The translations under genes and the position numbers were made by a program. Shown one piece after another: positions 46,100-57,357 of a DNA stretch of 64,000 bases. The stretch comes from an uncultured Rhodocyclaceae bacterium. GTDB lineage: Bacteria > Pseudomonadota > Gammaproteobacteria > Burkholderiales > Rhodocyclaceae. How positions within the stretch are numbered: position 1 is the stretch's first letter; each line of letters begins with the position of its first letter. The stretch spans positions 10,852 through 74,851 of the forward strand of contig CAKQRL010000008.1 of NCBI GenBank assembly GCA_934271525.1, written 5' to 3'. The notes beneath the pieces are model-generated. The model searched no databases. It was given only the letters and a program-made list of their open reading frames with translations, and was not told the DNA's origin.

Positions 46100-46837
46100 A
46101 TGGCGCAAAAACTTATCGTTGGGAATTGGAAAATGAACGGCAGCCTGCGCAGCAACGCAGCGCGTTTTCAAGTGTTGGCGGGCGAGGTCAATTTGCCCAA
46201 CGAAGTGGCCGTCTTGGTGCCCTTTGTTTACTTGGCACAAGCCAAAGCCAGTTTAACGGGTTCGGCCATTTTGTGGGGCGCACAAGATGTTTCCAATCAA
46301 TCGGGTGGCGCTTTTACTGGTGATGTGAGTGCCGAAATGTTATCCGACTTTGCCTGCCATTATGTTTTGGTCGGGCATTCCGAGCGGCGGCAATACCACA
46401 ATGAAACGGATACCACCATTGCTGATAAATTCCAAAACGCTTTGTTTCGTTCTATCTCTCCAATTTTGTGTGTGGGCGAATCAAGCGCCGAGCGTCAAGC
46501 GGGGCAATCGGAATCGGTTGTTTTAAATCAATTAAATGCGGTGTTGGATAGTTTGCAAAACGTCGACACCGCGCGTTTTGTGCTAGCTTATGAACCGATT
46601 TGGGCAATTGGCACCGGCACACCCGCCTCATTAGAAGACATTAAAACCATGCACGGCGTGTTGCGCGAACGTTTAACAAAGTGGCATCCCAATGGCGGCG
46701 CGGTGCGCATTATTTACGGCGGCAGTGTGAATACGCAAAACGTCTCCTCCATTTTGGCGGTGCCGAATGTGGATGGCGTTTTGGTGGGTTCTGCTTCTTT
46801 GGATTCCAATGATTTTGTTGCCATTGCGCGTTCTTAA
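46100..46837 (+). CDS. tpiA: Triosephosphate isomerase
   Basis: This 245-residue glycolytic enzyme has Lys11 in GNWKMN, His in VGHSERR and the catalytic Glu in AYEPIWAIGTG; IIYGGSVN holds the phosphate loop. AAAGGAG precedes the ATG. It is followed by secG, the usual pairing. Confidence 0.97.
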   Translation: MAQKLIVGNWKMNGSLRSNAARFQVLAGEVNLPNEVAVLVPFVYLAQAKASLTGSAILWGAQDVSNQSGGAFTGDVSAEMLSDFACHYVLVGHSERRQYHNETDTTIADKFQNALFRSISPILCVGESSAERQAGQSESVVLNQLNAVLDSLQNVDTARFVLAYEPIWAIGTGTPASLEDIKTMHGVLRERLTKWHPNGGAVRIIYGGSVNTQNVSSILAVPNVDGVLVGSASLDSNDFVAIARS

Positions 46838-46850
46838 AGGTTGAAAAAAA

Positions 46851-47222
46851 ATGGAATGGTTGTTTCCTTTGTTGCTAACCGCGCACACGGTGGTGGCTTT
46901 GTGCATCATCGGCTTGGTTTTAATGCAGCACGGCAAAGGTGCGGATTTGGGCGCTGCCTTTGGTTCGGGTGCTTCTGGCAGTTTGTTTGGCGCATCAGGT
47001 TCGGCAAATTTTTTAAGCCGCACCACAGCAATTTTAACCGCAGTGTTTTTTGCCACAAGCTTGACGCTGACCTATTTGGCAAGCGATCGCCCCAAAGCAT
47101 CGCAAAGTTTGATGGAATCAGCAAAGTCGCCTGCGGTTGTTGAAAAATCCGCCGAATCGCAGATTCCAACGGAATCGCCCACTGAAAAAGCGCCGCAAGG
47201 TGAAAGTGCAATTCCCGAATAA
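46851..47222 (+). CDS. secG: Preprotein translocase subunit SecG
   Basis: This 123-residue inner-membrane protein has two helices (about 5-25 and 53-75) around the cytoplasmic loop LMQHGKGADLGAAFGSG plus ASGS, which is the family signature. The C-terminal third is a Pro/Ser/Glu-rich tail. It assists SecYEG-SecA export; secA is also in this window but far away. Unlike many betaproteobacteria, no tRNA-Leu or nuo operon follows. Confidence 0.93.
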   Translation: MEWLFPLLLTAHTVVALCIIGLVLMQHGKGADLGAAFGSGASGSLFGASGSANFLSRTTAILTAVFFATSLTLTYLASDRPKASQSLMESAKSPAVVEKSAESQIPTESPTEKAPQGESAIPE

Positions 47223-47238
47223 AACCGAATAAAAAAAT

Positions 47239-47286
47239 CCACGCTAAACAAAATATTTTTTTAAAAAAATTAAGCGTTTACCGTGG
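47239..47286. repeat. Inverted GTTKACCGTGG pair, 48 bp
   Basis: The left arm has one mismatch (CCACGCTAAAC) and the right arm is perfect. The paired mismatch partner AAGCGTTT beside the right arm suggests that hairpin pairing is not maintained exactly. It lies between secG and plsC. Confidence 0.85.
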
Positions 47287-47301
47287 ATTTTGAGCATTTT
47301 T

Positions 47302-48075
47302 ATGTCTGCCTTGCGCTCTGCTTTGTATTGGTTGTTTATTGTTTTTTGGACTCTAATTGACGCGCCTTTTGTGTTATTGCGCGCGCGTTGGGGTTCCGAG
47401 CAATCGGCGTATTGGGCGGCGCGCCGTTGGCGGCAAGTTGTGGAATGGGGCGTTGTCCACATTTTGGGCATTCGTTATGAAGCAGAAGGTTTGGAAAATA
47501 TGCCCGATGCGCCTTTTGTTTTGCTTTCCAAACACCAATCGGCGTGGGAAACTTTGTTTTTGCAAGATTTTGTGCCGCAAAACCGTTTTTGTGTGTTTGT
47601 TTTAAAAAAGGAATTATTAACAATTCCTATTGTTGGCAAGGCTTTTGAAGAACTCAAAATGATTGCTATTGACCGCAAAAACGCCCGCGCCGCCTTGGAT
47701 GAGATGATGAATCAAGGCAAAAATCGCCTAGCCAATGGTTTTGTTGTGGTGATTTTTCCCGAAGGCACAAGGGTAGCGCCCGGTCAAAAAGGGCGCTACA
47801 AAGCGGGTGGCGCACAGTTGGCAAAGCTTGCCAACGTTCCGGTTATTCCTGTGGCGCACAATGCAGGCGAGTTGTGGCCACGCAATCGTTTTGTTAAAAA
47901 GTCTGGAATCGTCAAGGTTAAAATCGGCAAACCGATGGTGGCTGGTGAAATGTCAACGCACGCCTTTAACCAACAAATAGAAGAATGGATTGAAACGCAA
48001 ATGGCTGATATGACAAGCAAAGCAAAACTTTTCAACGATTTTGCAGATAAAAAAAACAATGATTTTCCACGGTAA
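47302..48075 (+). CDS. plsC: 1-acyl-sn-glycerol-3-phosphate acyltransferase
   Basis: The protein has 257 residues from ATG 47302; a TTG at 47290 is less likely. It makes phosphatidic acid. The acceptor motif is KHQSAWETLFL (the H-x4-E variant found in betaproteobacteria), and FPEGTRVAPG is the glycerophosphate-binding block. A hydrophobic N-terminal segment anchors it in the inner membrane. The terminal PR* is encoded by the repeat arm at 48067. Confidence 0.92.
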   Translation: MSALRSALYWLFIVFWTLIDAPFVLLRARWGSEQSAYWAARRWRQVVEWGVVHILGIRYEAEGLENMPDAPFVLLSKHQSAWETLFLQDFVPQNRFCVFVLKKELLTIPIVGKAFEELKMIAIDRKNARAALDEMMNQGKNRLANGFVVVIFPEGTRVAPGQKGRYKAGGAQLAKLANVPVIPVAHNAGELWPRNRFVKKSGIVKVKIGKPMVAGEMSTHAFNQQIEEWIETQMADMTSKAKLFNDFADKKNNDFPR

Positions 48076-48103
48076 ATTGAAATTTTTTTTGGGTTTACCG
48101 TGG
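48067..48103. repeat. Inverted GTTKACCGTGG pair, short form (37 bp)
   Basis: The left arm (CCACGGTAAAT, one mismatch) gives plsC its last codons and stop; the right arm is perfect. Confidence 0.85.
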
Positions 48104-48129
48104 AAAAAAACAAAAAAGTTCAACTTGCC

Positions 48130-48159
48130 TTGACGCATTTGTGAAAAGTTTTGTAAGAT
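48130..48159 (+). promoter_or_regulatory. Putative atp operon promoter
   Basis: TTGACG (48130-48135) and TAAGAT (48154-48159) are separated by 18 bases, with the atpI start 16 bases downstream. Confidence 0.55.
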
Positions 48160-48174
48160 TGTCGCCGTTTTGTA

Positions 48175-48528
48175 ATGTTATCAAAATCACCAATGAAAAG
48201 AGTTTTGGCCTTGCAAATTGCGGCGGGTTTTTTGGTGAGTTTGCTGGCAGGTGGAATTTTTGGTAAAGAAGGGGCAATTTCAGCAGGAATAGTGGCGGCA
48301 AGCGTTGTCATTCCTAATGGGTTGTTGGTTTTGTTGCTATTAACCATTCAAAACGCGTTTGCGTTTTTGATGGGTGAAATGCTAAAAATTCTGCTAACAA
48401 TTGGATTTTTGGTTGTTTTTGTCGGGCTTTATCCTTCGGTGCATTGGCCGAGTTTTTTGTTGAGCCTGATTGTGGTTTTGCAGGTGGCATTTTTGGCTTT
48501 ATGGAAGAAACAAGATGAGCGCAAGTGA
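48175..48528 (+). CDS. atpI: ATP synthase subunit I
   Basis: This 117-residue membrane protein with four hydrophobic segments helps assemble the c-ring. First gene of the atp operon. ATG 48175 and ATG 48193 are both possible; no clear ribosome site is seen. It overlaps atpB by 14 bases. Confidence 0.85.
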   Translation: MLSKSPMKRVLALQIAAGFLVSLLAGGIFGKEGAISAGIVAASVVIPNGLLVLLLLTIQNAFAFLMGEMLKILLTIGFLVVFVGLYPSVHWPSFLLSLIVVLQVAFLALWKKQDERK

Positions 48529-49354
48529 AGCAGTGGCAAATGTTGCACCAACATCAAGTGAATACATTGTTCACCATTTAACCCATTTGAATAACACTGG
48601 GCACGCCCAAAAAGCCATTGTGGATTGGTCAATTCTCAATTTAGATACCTTTTTTTATGCGCTCATTTTAGGTTTAATCACCATTTATTTTTTGTGGAGA
48701 GCCGCAAGCAAAGCAACAAGTGGCGTTCCCGGGCGTTTTCAAGCGGCGGTTGAAATTTTGGTAGAAATGGTTTCAAACCAAGCCAAAGACGTGATTCACA
48801 ATGAAGAATCAAGAAAATTCGTAGCGCCGCTTGCTTTAACCGTTTTCGTTTGGATATTTTTGATGAATTCCATGGATTTTATCCCTGTGGATTTGTTGCC
48901 GAATATCGGGGCGTTGTTTGGTATGCACTACCAACGTGTGGTGCCAACGGCAGATTTAAACGCCACTTTTGGTATGTCGGTTTCGGTGTTGATTTTGTGT
49001 TTTTATTACAACATCAAAATCAAAGGCTTAAAAGGTTGGGGGCAGGAGTTATTTACCGCACCCTTTGGCGCTCATCCTGTTTTGTGGCCGGTGAATTTTT
49101 TAATGCAAATGATTGAATTTGCGGCAAAAACGGTATCCCATGGCATGCGGCTTTTTGGGAATATGTATGCGGGTGAGTTGCTCTTTATGCTGATTGCATT
49201 GCTTGGCAGCACCGCCACGATTTTTGGCTTTGTGGGGCACGTGATTGCGGGTTCCGCTTGGGCAATTTTTCATATTTTGATTGTTACTTTGCAAGCCTTC
49301 ATCTTTATGATGTTGACCTTGATTTATATCGGGCAAGCACACGACAGTCACTGA
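48515..49354 (+). CDS. atpB: ATP synthase F0 subunit a
   Basis: The protein has 279 residues from ATG 48515 inside atpI. The conserved Arg of the proton path is in [28 protein letters not shown] and the C-terminal [13 protein letters not shown] are typical of the family. With the c-ring it forms the proton channel. Confidence 0.96.
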   Translation: MSASEAVANVAPTSSEYIVHHLTHLNNTGHAQKAIVDWSILNLDTFFYALILGLITIYFLWRAASKATSGVPGRFQAAVEILVEMVSNQAKDVIHNEESRKFVAPLALTVFVWIFLMNSMDFIPVDLLPNIGALFGMHYQRVVPTADLNATFGMSVSVLILCFYYNIKIKGLKGWGQELFTAPFGAHPVLWPVNFLMQMIEFAAKTVSHGMRLFGNMYAGELLFMLIALLGSTATIFGFVGHVIAGSAWAIFHILIVTLQAFIFMMLTLIYIGQAHDSH

Positions 49355-49636
<282 letters not shown>

Positions 49637-49673
49637 TGGCTTCTTAAAACCTCTCACCAAGGGAGACTGAACC

Positions 49674-50144
49674 GTGAATCTGAATGCAACATTGTTTGCG
49701 CAGATCGTCGTGTTTTTCGTATTGGCGTGGTTTACGATGCAATTCGTCTGGCCACCCATTATGAAAGCATTAGACGAGCGTGCCAAAAAGATTGCGGATG
49801 GTCTGGCAGCGGCAGAACAAGGGCAGAAGGATTTGGCAGCGGCGCAAAAAACGTCCAACGAAGTTTTGCGTAGCGGCCGTGAAAAATCCTCCGAGATGAT
49901 TGCTCTTGCGGAAAAGCGCGCAAACCAGGTCATTGAAGAAGCCAAGGTTGCCGCACAAGTAGAAGCCGAACGCATTGTGGCAGCTGCCAAGCTGGAAGCC
50001 GCTCAAGAAGCCGAACGTGTGAAAAAGGCTTTGCGCGAGCAAGTATCACTCTTGGCTGTGGCAGGCGCTGAAAAAATTTTAAAGCGCGAAATTGACGCCC
50101 AAGCGCATGCCAAACTTTTGGCATCCCTCAAAGAGGAACTATAA
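49674..50144 (+). CDS. atpF: ATP synthase F0 subunit b
   Basis: This 156-residue protein has a single N-terminal helix (about 6-26) and a long charged coiled coil that forms the peripheral stalk. The start is GTG 49674 with AAGGGAGAC upstream; [10 protein letters not shown] fits the family. Confidence 0.95.
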   Translation: MNLNATLFAQIVVFFVLAWFTMQFVWPPIMKALDERAKKIADGLAAAEQGQKDLAAAQKTSNEVLRSGREKSSEMIALAEKRANQVIEEAKVAAQVEAERIVAAAKLEAAQEAERVKKALREQVSLLAVAGAEKILKREIDAQAHAKLLASLKEEL

Positions 50145-50696
50145 ATGGCTGAAAGCATCACCATCGCACGCCCTTATGCCCAAGCTGTCTATGCCATCGC
50201 TCGTGAAAAAGGCAAGGAAAAAGACTGGGAAAAATGGCTAGAAAAATTGTCGGCAATTGCGCAAAATGCACAAGTGTTGAGTGTAATTAAAAACCCGCTT
50301 GTTCCCAAAAAAGACGTGGTGAGTTTGCTCTACAACATTTTGAATGAAAAAATTGAAAAAAATACCGCGTTGACCGTGGGGAATTTGCTTTATTTGATGG
50401 CAGAAAACGGTCGATTACCTTTGTTACCCGAAGTTTTTGCATTGTTTCGGCAATATGTGGCAGAAGCGGCTGGGGAAAAGGAAGCGGTGATTTATTCGGC
50501 TTTTCCTTTGGATGACAAGCAAGTTGCCGCACTTTTAAAAGAAGTTGCCCCGCATTTTGGCAATGTTCATTTAATAGGGCGCGTGGTGGTGGATGAAAGC
50601 TTAATCGGCGGCGTGCGTGTTTGTGTGGGCGACAAAGTGCTAGATATGTCTGTTCGCAGCCAATTAGACCAAATGGCTGTGGCATTGAGCAATTAG
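50145..50696 (+). CDS. atpH: ATP synthase F1 subunit delta
   Basis: This 183-residue stalk protein links subunit b to the F1 head. It begins immediately after atpF. IARPYAQAVYAIA and the C-terminal IGGVRVCVGDKVLDMSVRSQL are typical. A perfect copy of the window repeat encodes TALTVGN in a region of normal length. Confidence 0.95.
   Translation: MAESITIARPYAQAVYAIAREKGKEKDWEKWLEKLSAIAQNAQVLSVIKNPLVPKKDVVSLLYNILNEKIEKNTALTVGNLLYLMAENGRLPLLPEVFALFRQYVAEAAGEKEAVIYSAFPLDDKQVAALLKEVAPHFGNVHLIGRVVVDESLIGGVRVCVGDKVLDMSVRSQLDQMAVALSN
50369..50379 (+). repeat. Single GTTGACCGTGG motif within atpH
   Basis: A perfect 11-mer preceded by A-rich tracts. Followed by GGGAAT rather than GAAAAT or GATTTT, so it is the least typical in-gene copy. 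Confidence 0.7.
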
Positions 50697-50705
50697 GAGA
50701 TTTTC

Positions 50706-52244
50706 ATGCAGTTGAATCCTTCTGAAATTTCGGAACTGATTAAAAACAAAATCCAAAATTTACAAAGTGCCAATGAAGTGCGCACGCAAGGCACGGTGAT
50801 ATCCGTTACGGATGGCATTTGTCGCGTGCATGGCTTGCAAGATGTGATGCAAGGTGAAATGGTGGAGTTTGCGGGCGGCACTTATGGAATGGCGTTGAAC
50901 TTGGAGCGCGATTCAGTCGGTGTTGTGGTTTTGGGCGAATATCTGCAAATTTCAGAAGGCGATGTGGTGAAAACCACCGGGCGCATTTTGGAAGTGCCCG
51001 TTGGACCAGAATTATTGGGGCGTGTGGTGGATCCTTTGGGTAGACCTTTGGATGGCAAAGGACCTATCAATGCCAAACTCACCGATAAAATTGAAAAAGT
51101 TGCTCCCGGCGTGATTTGGCGCAAATCGGTCTCGCAACCTGTGGAAACAGGGCTAAAATGCGTGGATTCAATGGTGCCAATTGGGCGCGGCCAACGCGAA
51201 CTCATCATTGGCGACCGCCAAACAGGCAAAACCGCCGTGGCCATTGATACCATCATCAACCAAAAAGGCAAAAACTTATTTTGTATTTATGTGGCGGTTG
51301 GGCAAAAGGCTTCCACCATCGCCAATGTGGTGCGCAAATTAGAAGAACACGGCGCAATGGAATACACCATTGTGGTGGCGGGTTCGGCATCGGAAACGGC
51401 GGCTTTGCAATATATTGCGCCTTATTCTGGCTCCACAATGGGTGAATATTTCCGCGATCGTGGAATGGATTGCTTAATCATCCACGATGACTTGACCAAA
51501 CAAGCTTGGGCGTATCGTCAAATTTCATTGTTGTTGCGCCGCCCGCCTGGTCGCGAAGCTTATCCGGGCGATGTGTTTTATTTGCATTCGCGTTTGTTGG
51601 AACGTGCGGCACGTGTTAATGATCAATATGTTGAAAAATTCACCAATGGCGAAGTCAAAGGCAAAACGGGTTCTTTAACCGCCTTGCCGATTATTGAAAC
51701 GCAAGCGGGCGACGTTTCTGCCTTTGTGCCAACCAACGTGATTTCCATTACAGACGGACAAATCTTTTTGGAAACAGATTTGTTTAATGCTGGCATTCGG
51801 CCAGCCATCAATGCGGGTATTTCGGTTTCTCGCGTGGGCGGTGCCGCGCAAACCAAGGTTATTAAAAAATTGGGTGGCGGCGTGCGCTTGGCGTTGGCAC
51901 AATACCGCGAACTTGCCGCTTTTGCGCAATTTGCATCAGACTTGGACGATGCCACGCGCAAGCAGTTGGAACGCGGCAAACTCGTTACCGAATTGATGAA
52001 ACAACCGCAATATTCCCCGATGAGCGTCTCAGAAATGGCGGTTACGCTTTACGCGTCAGACAAAGGCTATTTTGATGATGTAGATGTCAAACGCGCTTTG
52101 GAATGCGAAAAAGCGATGATTGCCTACTTGAAAGCGAATTCATCTGCCGTTTTAAACAAAATTCAAGAAACGGCTGGCTGGGATGACGACATTGAAAAAG
52201 AACTGGCAAGTGGCATTGCCGCTTTCAAGGCGACTTGGGCGTAG
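50706..52244 (+). CDS. atpA: ATP synthase F1 subunit alpha
   Basis: This 512-residue non-catalytic nucleotide-binding subunit has the P-loop GDRQTGKTA near residue 170 and the Arg finger region [10 protein letters not shown] near 375. TTAGGAG precedes the ATG. Confidence 0.98.
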   Translation: MQLNPSEISELIKNKIQNLQSANEVRTQGTVISVTDGICRVHGLQDVMQGEMVEFAGGTYGMALNLERDSVGVVVLGEYLQISEGDVVKTTGRILEVPVGPELLGRVVDPLGRPLDGKGPINAKLTDKIEKVAPGVIWRKSVSQPVETGLKCVDSMVPIGRGQRELIIGDRQTGKTAVAIDTIINQKGKNLFCIYVAVGQKASTIANVVRKLEEHGAMEYTIVVAGSASETAALQYIAPYSGSTMGEYFRDRGMDCLIIHDDLTKQAWAYRQISLLLRRPPGREAYPGDVFYLHSRLLERAARVNDQYVEKFTNGEVKGKTGSLTALPIIETQAGDVSAFVPTNVISITDGQIFLETDLFNAGIRPAINAGISVSRVGGAAQTKVIKKLGGGVRLALAQYRELAAFAQFASDLDDATRKQLERGKLVTELMKQPQYSPMSVSEMAVTLYASDKGYFDDVDVKRALECEKAMIAYLKANSSAVLNKIQETAGWDDDIEKELASGIAAFKATWA

Positions 52245-52266
52245 CCAAAATTAGGGGGAGAATTTT

Positions 52267-53136
52267 ATGCCAAGCGGCAAAGAGATTCGCAATAAGATTA
52301 GAAGCGTAGAAAATACGCAGAAAATCACCAAAGCCATGGAAATGGTAGCGGCCTCCAAAATGCGCAAGGCGCAAGATCGGATGCGTGCCGCTCGCCCGTA
52401 TGGCGACAAAATTCGGACAATGGCGGCGCACTTATCCAATGCTTTAACGGAATACAAACACCCTTTTTTGGAACACCGCGAGCAAAAGCATTTGGGTTTT
52501 ATCTTGGTGACTTCGGATAAAGGTTTGTGCGGTGGGTTAAACGCCAATATGTTGCGCTTGGTGTTGGCCAAATGCAAAGAATTGCAAAACAAGAACATTT
52601 CTTTTGAGGTGACTTGCTTGGGCAATAAGGGCTATTCCTTTATGCAGCGCTTTGGAGCAAAAATTGTCTCTTTTGCCACGGGTTTGGGCGATACGCCGCA
52701 TTTGGAAAACCTAATCGGACCAATTAAAGTGCAGTTAGATGCCTATTTGAATGGCGATATTGATGCCATTTATATTGGTTACAACCGCTTTATCAACACG
52801 ATGAAGCAAGAACCTGTTTTTGAGCAGTTGTTGCCTTTGTCTGACGACCACTTTAATGAAGAAAAGACGAAGCGACCGGGTTGGGATTATTTGTATGAAC
52901 CGAATGTCAAAACGGTTGTGGACGAATTGCTTTTGCGCTACATTGAAATGCTGATTTACCAAGCGTTGGCGGAAAATATGGCCAGCGAACAATCGGCACG
53001 GATGGTGGCAATGAAGTCGGCATCGGATAATGCCAAGAACGTGATTGGTGAGATGACGTTGGCTTACAACAAAGCGCGTCAAGCCGCCATTACCACGGAA
53101 TTAACAGAGATTGTGGCAGGTGCCGCAGCGGTTTAA
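52267..53136 (+). CDS. atpG: ATP synthase F1 subunit gamma
   Basis: This 289-residue rotor shaft has the N-terminal helix [21 protein letters not shown] (quoted 20 residues or fewer: [19 protein letters not shown]) and the C-terminal [28 protein letters not shown] precedes the ATG. Confidence 0.97.
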   Translation: MPSGKEIRNKIRSVENTQKITKAMEMVAASKMRKAQDRMRAARPYGDKIRTMAAHLSNALTEYKHPFLEHREQKHLGFILVTSDKGLCGGLNANMLRLVLAKCKELQNKNISFEVTCLGNKGYSFMQRFGAKIVSFATGLGDTPHLENLIGPIKVQLDAYLNGDIDAIYIGYNRFINTMKQEPVFEQLLPLSDDHFNEEKTKRPGWDYLYEPNVKTVVDELLLRYIEMLIYQALAENMASEQSARMVAMKSASDNAKNVIGEMTLAYNKARQAAITTELTEIVAGAAAV

Positions 53137-53162
53137 GGCTTTATTTTTTGGGGAATGGATAA

Positions 53163-54563
<1,401 letters not shown>

Positions 54564-54572
54564 GGGGCTTTT

Positions 54573-54983
54573 ATGGCAACTGTGCAATGTGATGTGGTTA
54601 GTAACGAAACGTCCATTTTTTCTGGTGAAGTAGAAATGGGCATTTTTCCGGGCGAGTCGGGCGAATTGGGGATTTTGCCGCGCCATACGCCGCTTTTAAC
54701 ACGCATCAAACCGGGCGTATTGCGTTTGAAACTGCCGAATGAAAATGATTTTGTGGTTTATGTCTCTGGCGGCTTGTTGGAAGTTCAGCCCGATATGATC
54801 ACTGTTTTGGCAGATACCGCCGTGCGCGCCAAAGATTTGGACGAAGCCAAAAAAGTGCAAGCGCAACAAGCAACAGAAAAAGCGCAAAAAGACCAACAAG
54901 GCAATTTGAATTACGCCAAAGCCGAGGCAGAGCTCTCACAAGTAATTTCACAATTTGCCAAAAAGAACAAAAATCCACGGTAA
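54573..54983 (+). CDS. atpC: ATP synthase F1 subunit epsilon
   Basis: This 136-residue protein has an N-terminal beta sandwich (GEVEMGIFPGESGELGILP) and a C-terminal helical pair that can inhibit the enzyme. Its last codons NPR and stop are written by the repeat arm at 54975. Last gene of the operon. Confidence 0.96.
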   Translation: MATVQCDVVSNETSIFSGEVEMGIFPGESGELGILPRHTPLLTRIKPGVLRLKLPNENDFVVYVSGGLLEVQPDMITVLADTAVRAKDLDEAKKVQAQQATEKAQKDQQGNLNYAKAEAELSQVISQFAKKNKNPR

Positions 54984-55011
54984 ACCGAAATTTTTTTTGA
55001 GTTGACCGTGG
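54975..55011. repeat. Inverted GTTKACCGTGG pair, short form (37 bp)
   Basis: Both arms are perfect. The left arm ends atpC; the right arm contains the GTG proposed as secretin start. Confidence 0.9.
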
Positions 55012-56582
55012 AAAATCATTTTTTGAAGAAAACCGCCCAAGTTTTAGGCGGTTTTTTTATGCTTATTTTTTTAGCATCTTGCGCCATTGACACCCCGCGA
55101 ACCACAGCGCCTTTTAAGCCGTCAACCAAAAAACATTTGCACGCCACAACGGCGCCGAATATCGCGTTGCCTGATATTATCCCCGCCGCGCCGCCACCGC
55201 CAAAAAAATACCCGCGCTTTAACATCGCGGTAAAAGATTCCAACGTGCGCGAAGTTTTGCAAGGTTTGGCAGAAAGCGCCCGCGTGAATATGGATATTAC
55301 CGATGACGTGGCGGGCACCATTACCTTAAACGCCATCTCGCAAACTTTGCCGCAAATTTTAGAGCGCATTGCTTTGCAAGTGAATTTGCGTTGGACGGAA
55401 AATGATAATTATTTTTTAATTGAAGCCGACACGCCTTTTGTCAAACACTACGCCGTCAATTATTTGAATATGCAAAGAAAGGTTGAAGGTCGTGTGGCTT
55501 CCAACACGCAAATTGTTACCAACACGCAGGTAACCAACACCACAACCAATCTTGTTGCGAACGCCAACAATACCGATAACAGCAATATCTCCCGCACGCA
55601 CATTGATAATTTGTCGGAAAACGTTTTTTGGGAAAGTTTAGAAAAGAACATTCGCGAGATTTTGGCAGAACGCGCAGAATCGCAACCTGCGCACGTTGTT
55701 GTCCACCCGGAAAGCGGAATGGTAAGCGTTAAAGCCACGCAAAAACAACACCAACGCATTGCCGATTTTATTGAAAAGGTTGGCAGTGCTTCGCAGCGGC
55801 AGGTTTTAATTGAAGCAACCATTGTGGAAGTTTTGCTCAATAACACTTACCAACAAGGCATTGATTGGTCGCGCATTGCCGGGCGCGGTGCCATCAGTTT
55901 CATCGGCAATACGCTCAAAACAGCCACCAACTTGACTTACACCCGCGCGCAAGATACGCAAATTATTTTGGGTTTGTTGGAAACTTTTGGCACAACGCGT
56001 GTTTTGTCTAGTCCGCGATTGGCGGTGATGAACAACCAAACGGCGCTTTTAAAAGTGGTGGAAAATTATGTTTATTTCAACGTCAAGGCGGATACTGTTT
56101 CCACCGCCAATGTGGGCACCAGCACCACTTACACCACCACGCCGCAAACGGTTTCCGTTGGTTTGGTGATGGGCGTGACTCCGCAAATTAGCGACAACGA
56201 TGTGGTGATGTTGAATGTGCGCCCAACCATTACGCAAATTGGCAGAGAAGTTGCCGACCCCAATCCAGATTTGCGCGCCCAAGGCATTGAAAATTTATTG
56301 CCGGTGATTCGCACGCGTGAAATTGAATCGGTTTTAAGGGTAAAAAGCGGCCACACCGCCATTTTGGGCGGGCTGATGGAAGACAAAACCGCGCAGACTC
56401 GCAGCGGCGTGCCGTTATTAGGACGCGTGCCACTTTTGGGTGAGGTTTTCCACAATCGGCAAGAAGAAAAACAAAAAAGCGAATTGATTATTTTCCTGCG
56501 TCCTGTGGTGATGGATGCTCGCGCAGACGTGCAACACCTGCCTTCCGCCGATTTTTTTGAAAGCAGTAACAATGGCGAATGA
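55008..56582 (+). CDS. Secretin, MshL/PilQ/GspD-like outer-membrane lipoprotein
   Basis: The protein has about 524 residues. The start is uncertain: GTG 55008 (inside the repeat, six bases after GAG), TTG 55023 or TTG 55002. All give a signal peptide ending LASC, so a lipoprotein is likely. A Pro-rich stretch precedes an N0/STN domain (NVREVLQGLAESARVNMDI), a Thr/Asn-rich low-complexity insert (about 165-195), an N-type ring domain and the secretin barrel, marked by VLSSPRLAVMNNQTA and VPLLGRVPLLGEVF. It probably forms the pore of an MSHA-type pilus or a similar system. An intrinsic terminator overlaps its first codons. Confidence 0.87.
   Translation: MENHFLKKTAQVLGGFFMLIFLASCAIDTPRTTAPFKPSTKKHLHATTAPNIALPDIIPAAPPPPKKYPRFNIAVKDSNVREVLQGLAESARVNMDITDDVAGTITLNAISQTLPQILERIALQVNLRWTENDNYFLIEADTPFVKHYAVNYLNMQRKVEGRVASNTQIVTNTQVTNTTTNLVANANNTDNSNISRTHIDNLSENVFWESLEKNIREILAERAESQPAHVVVHPESGMVSVKATQKQHQRIADFIEKVGSASQRQVLIEATIVEVLLNNTYQQGIDWSRIAGRGAISFIGNTLKTATNLTYTRAQDTQIILGLLETFGTTRVLSSPRLAVMNNQTALLKVVENYVYFNVKADTVSTANVGTSTTYTTTPQTVSVGLVMGVTPQISDNDVVMLNVRPTITQIGREVADPNPDLRAQGIENLLPVIRTREIESVLRVKSGHTAILGGLMEDKTAQTRSGVPLLGRVPLLGEVFHNRQEEKQKSELIIFLRPVVMDARADVQHLPSADFFESSNNGE
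55029..55058 (+). terminator. Intrinsic terminator overlapping the secretin signal-peptide codons
   Basis: AAAACCGCC (55029-55037) pairs with GGCGGTTTT (55047-55055), followed by a continuous T-run to 55058. It probably ends the atp operon. Confidence 0.75.
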
Positions 56583-57228
56583 TTTTTCTGATGATGCAGC
56601 ACCGCCCACGCCGCTAACGCCAAATTTAAAAATAAAAAAAAATAAAGGTTTACCGTGGAAAAACACGATTTTGCCGATATTGTTGTGGTTATTTTGCGTG
56701 GTTGAATTTGTTTTACTTTTTTTAATCAACAACCCGCCCAAAACGAGCATTCCAACACCAATTTTAGAAATCAAAACGAGCCACTTGCCACTGCCTGCGC
56801 CCTTTTGCCCAGAGACAACAAAAATCGCAGAAAAAGAATGCCCAAAATTTGATGCCATTCCAACCCAAACAACTGCTTTTGCTACGCCAACAACGCCGCC
56901 AGTGCGCATTGAAAGACTTCCCGCAGCAGCGGAAAACATTAGCCACCTTGCCGCCGATTTTTTCCAAAAAGGCGTGCGACACGCGCACAACAAAGCGTGG
57001 CGAGCCGCTTCTGATGCTTTTTTCAAAGCCTTGCATTTTTTTCCCGATTCGCCTGAATACGCTTTTAATTTGGCTTTGAGTTTGGAACATTTGGGCGAGC
57101 GCCGCCAAGCGATTTTTTACTATGAAAAAGCGCTACAAAACACCAAGCGCCAACCCGAACATCCCACCAAATTTGACAAACAACTGCTCACCCGCCATTT
57201 GGAAGAATTAAAAAATAATCCACGGTAA
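56572..57228 (+). CDS. Membrane-anchored TPR protein, MshN-like
   Basis: The protein has 218 residues from ATG 56572, overlapping the secretin stop by 11 bases. A membrane helix lies at about 31-52, a Pro/Thr-rich periplasmic linker follows, and two TPR-like helical repeats lie at about 128-195 (KAWRAASDAFFKALHFF and RRQAIFYYEKALQ). Tight coupling to the secretin suggests a role in pilus or secretin assembly. A single repeat arm encodes GLPWKN before the helix, and another arm provides the final NPR and stop. Confidence 0.8.
   Translation: MANDFSDDAAPPTPLTPNLKIKKNKGLPWKNTILPILLWLFCVVEFVLLFLINNPPKTSIPTPILEIKTSHLPLPAPFCPETTKIAEKECPKFDAIPTQTTAFATPTTPPVRIERLPAAAENISHLAADFFQKGVRHAHNKAWRAASDAFFKALHFFPDSPEYAFNLALSLEHLGERRQAIFYYEKALQNTKRQPEHPTKFDKQLLTRHLEELKNNPR
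56648..56658 (+). repeat. Single GTTTACCGTGG motif in the TPR gene
   Basis: A perfect arm preceded by A9, in frame as GLPWK just before the membrane helix. Confidence 0.85.
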
Positions 57229-57270
57229 ACAAAAAGATTTTTTTTGAAAAAAACAAAATGTTTACCGTGG
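57220..57270. repeat. Inverted GTTKACCGTGG pair, 51 bp
   Basis: Both arms are perfect. The left arm ends the TPR gene; the pair lies between convergent genes. Confidence 0.9.
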
Positions 57271-57357
57271 ATTTTTGAAAAATTAACGCAAAACGGGCGC
57301 ACCCAAAATAACAAAGATTTTTGTTGCGGCAAGCAAAATCGGTATTGATTAAAACAA

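Noticed and set aside
47223..47301. A tRNA-Leu gene after secG as in many betaproteobacteria
   Set aside because: The interval holds only a repeat pair; no cloverleaf can be drawn.
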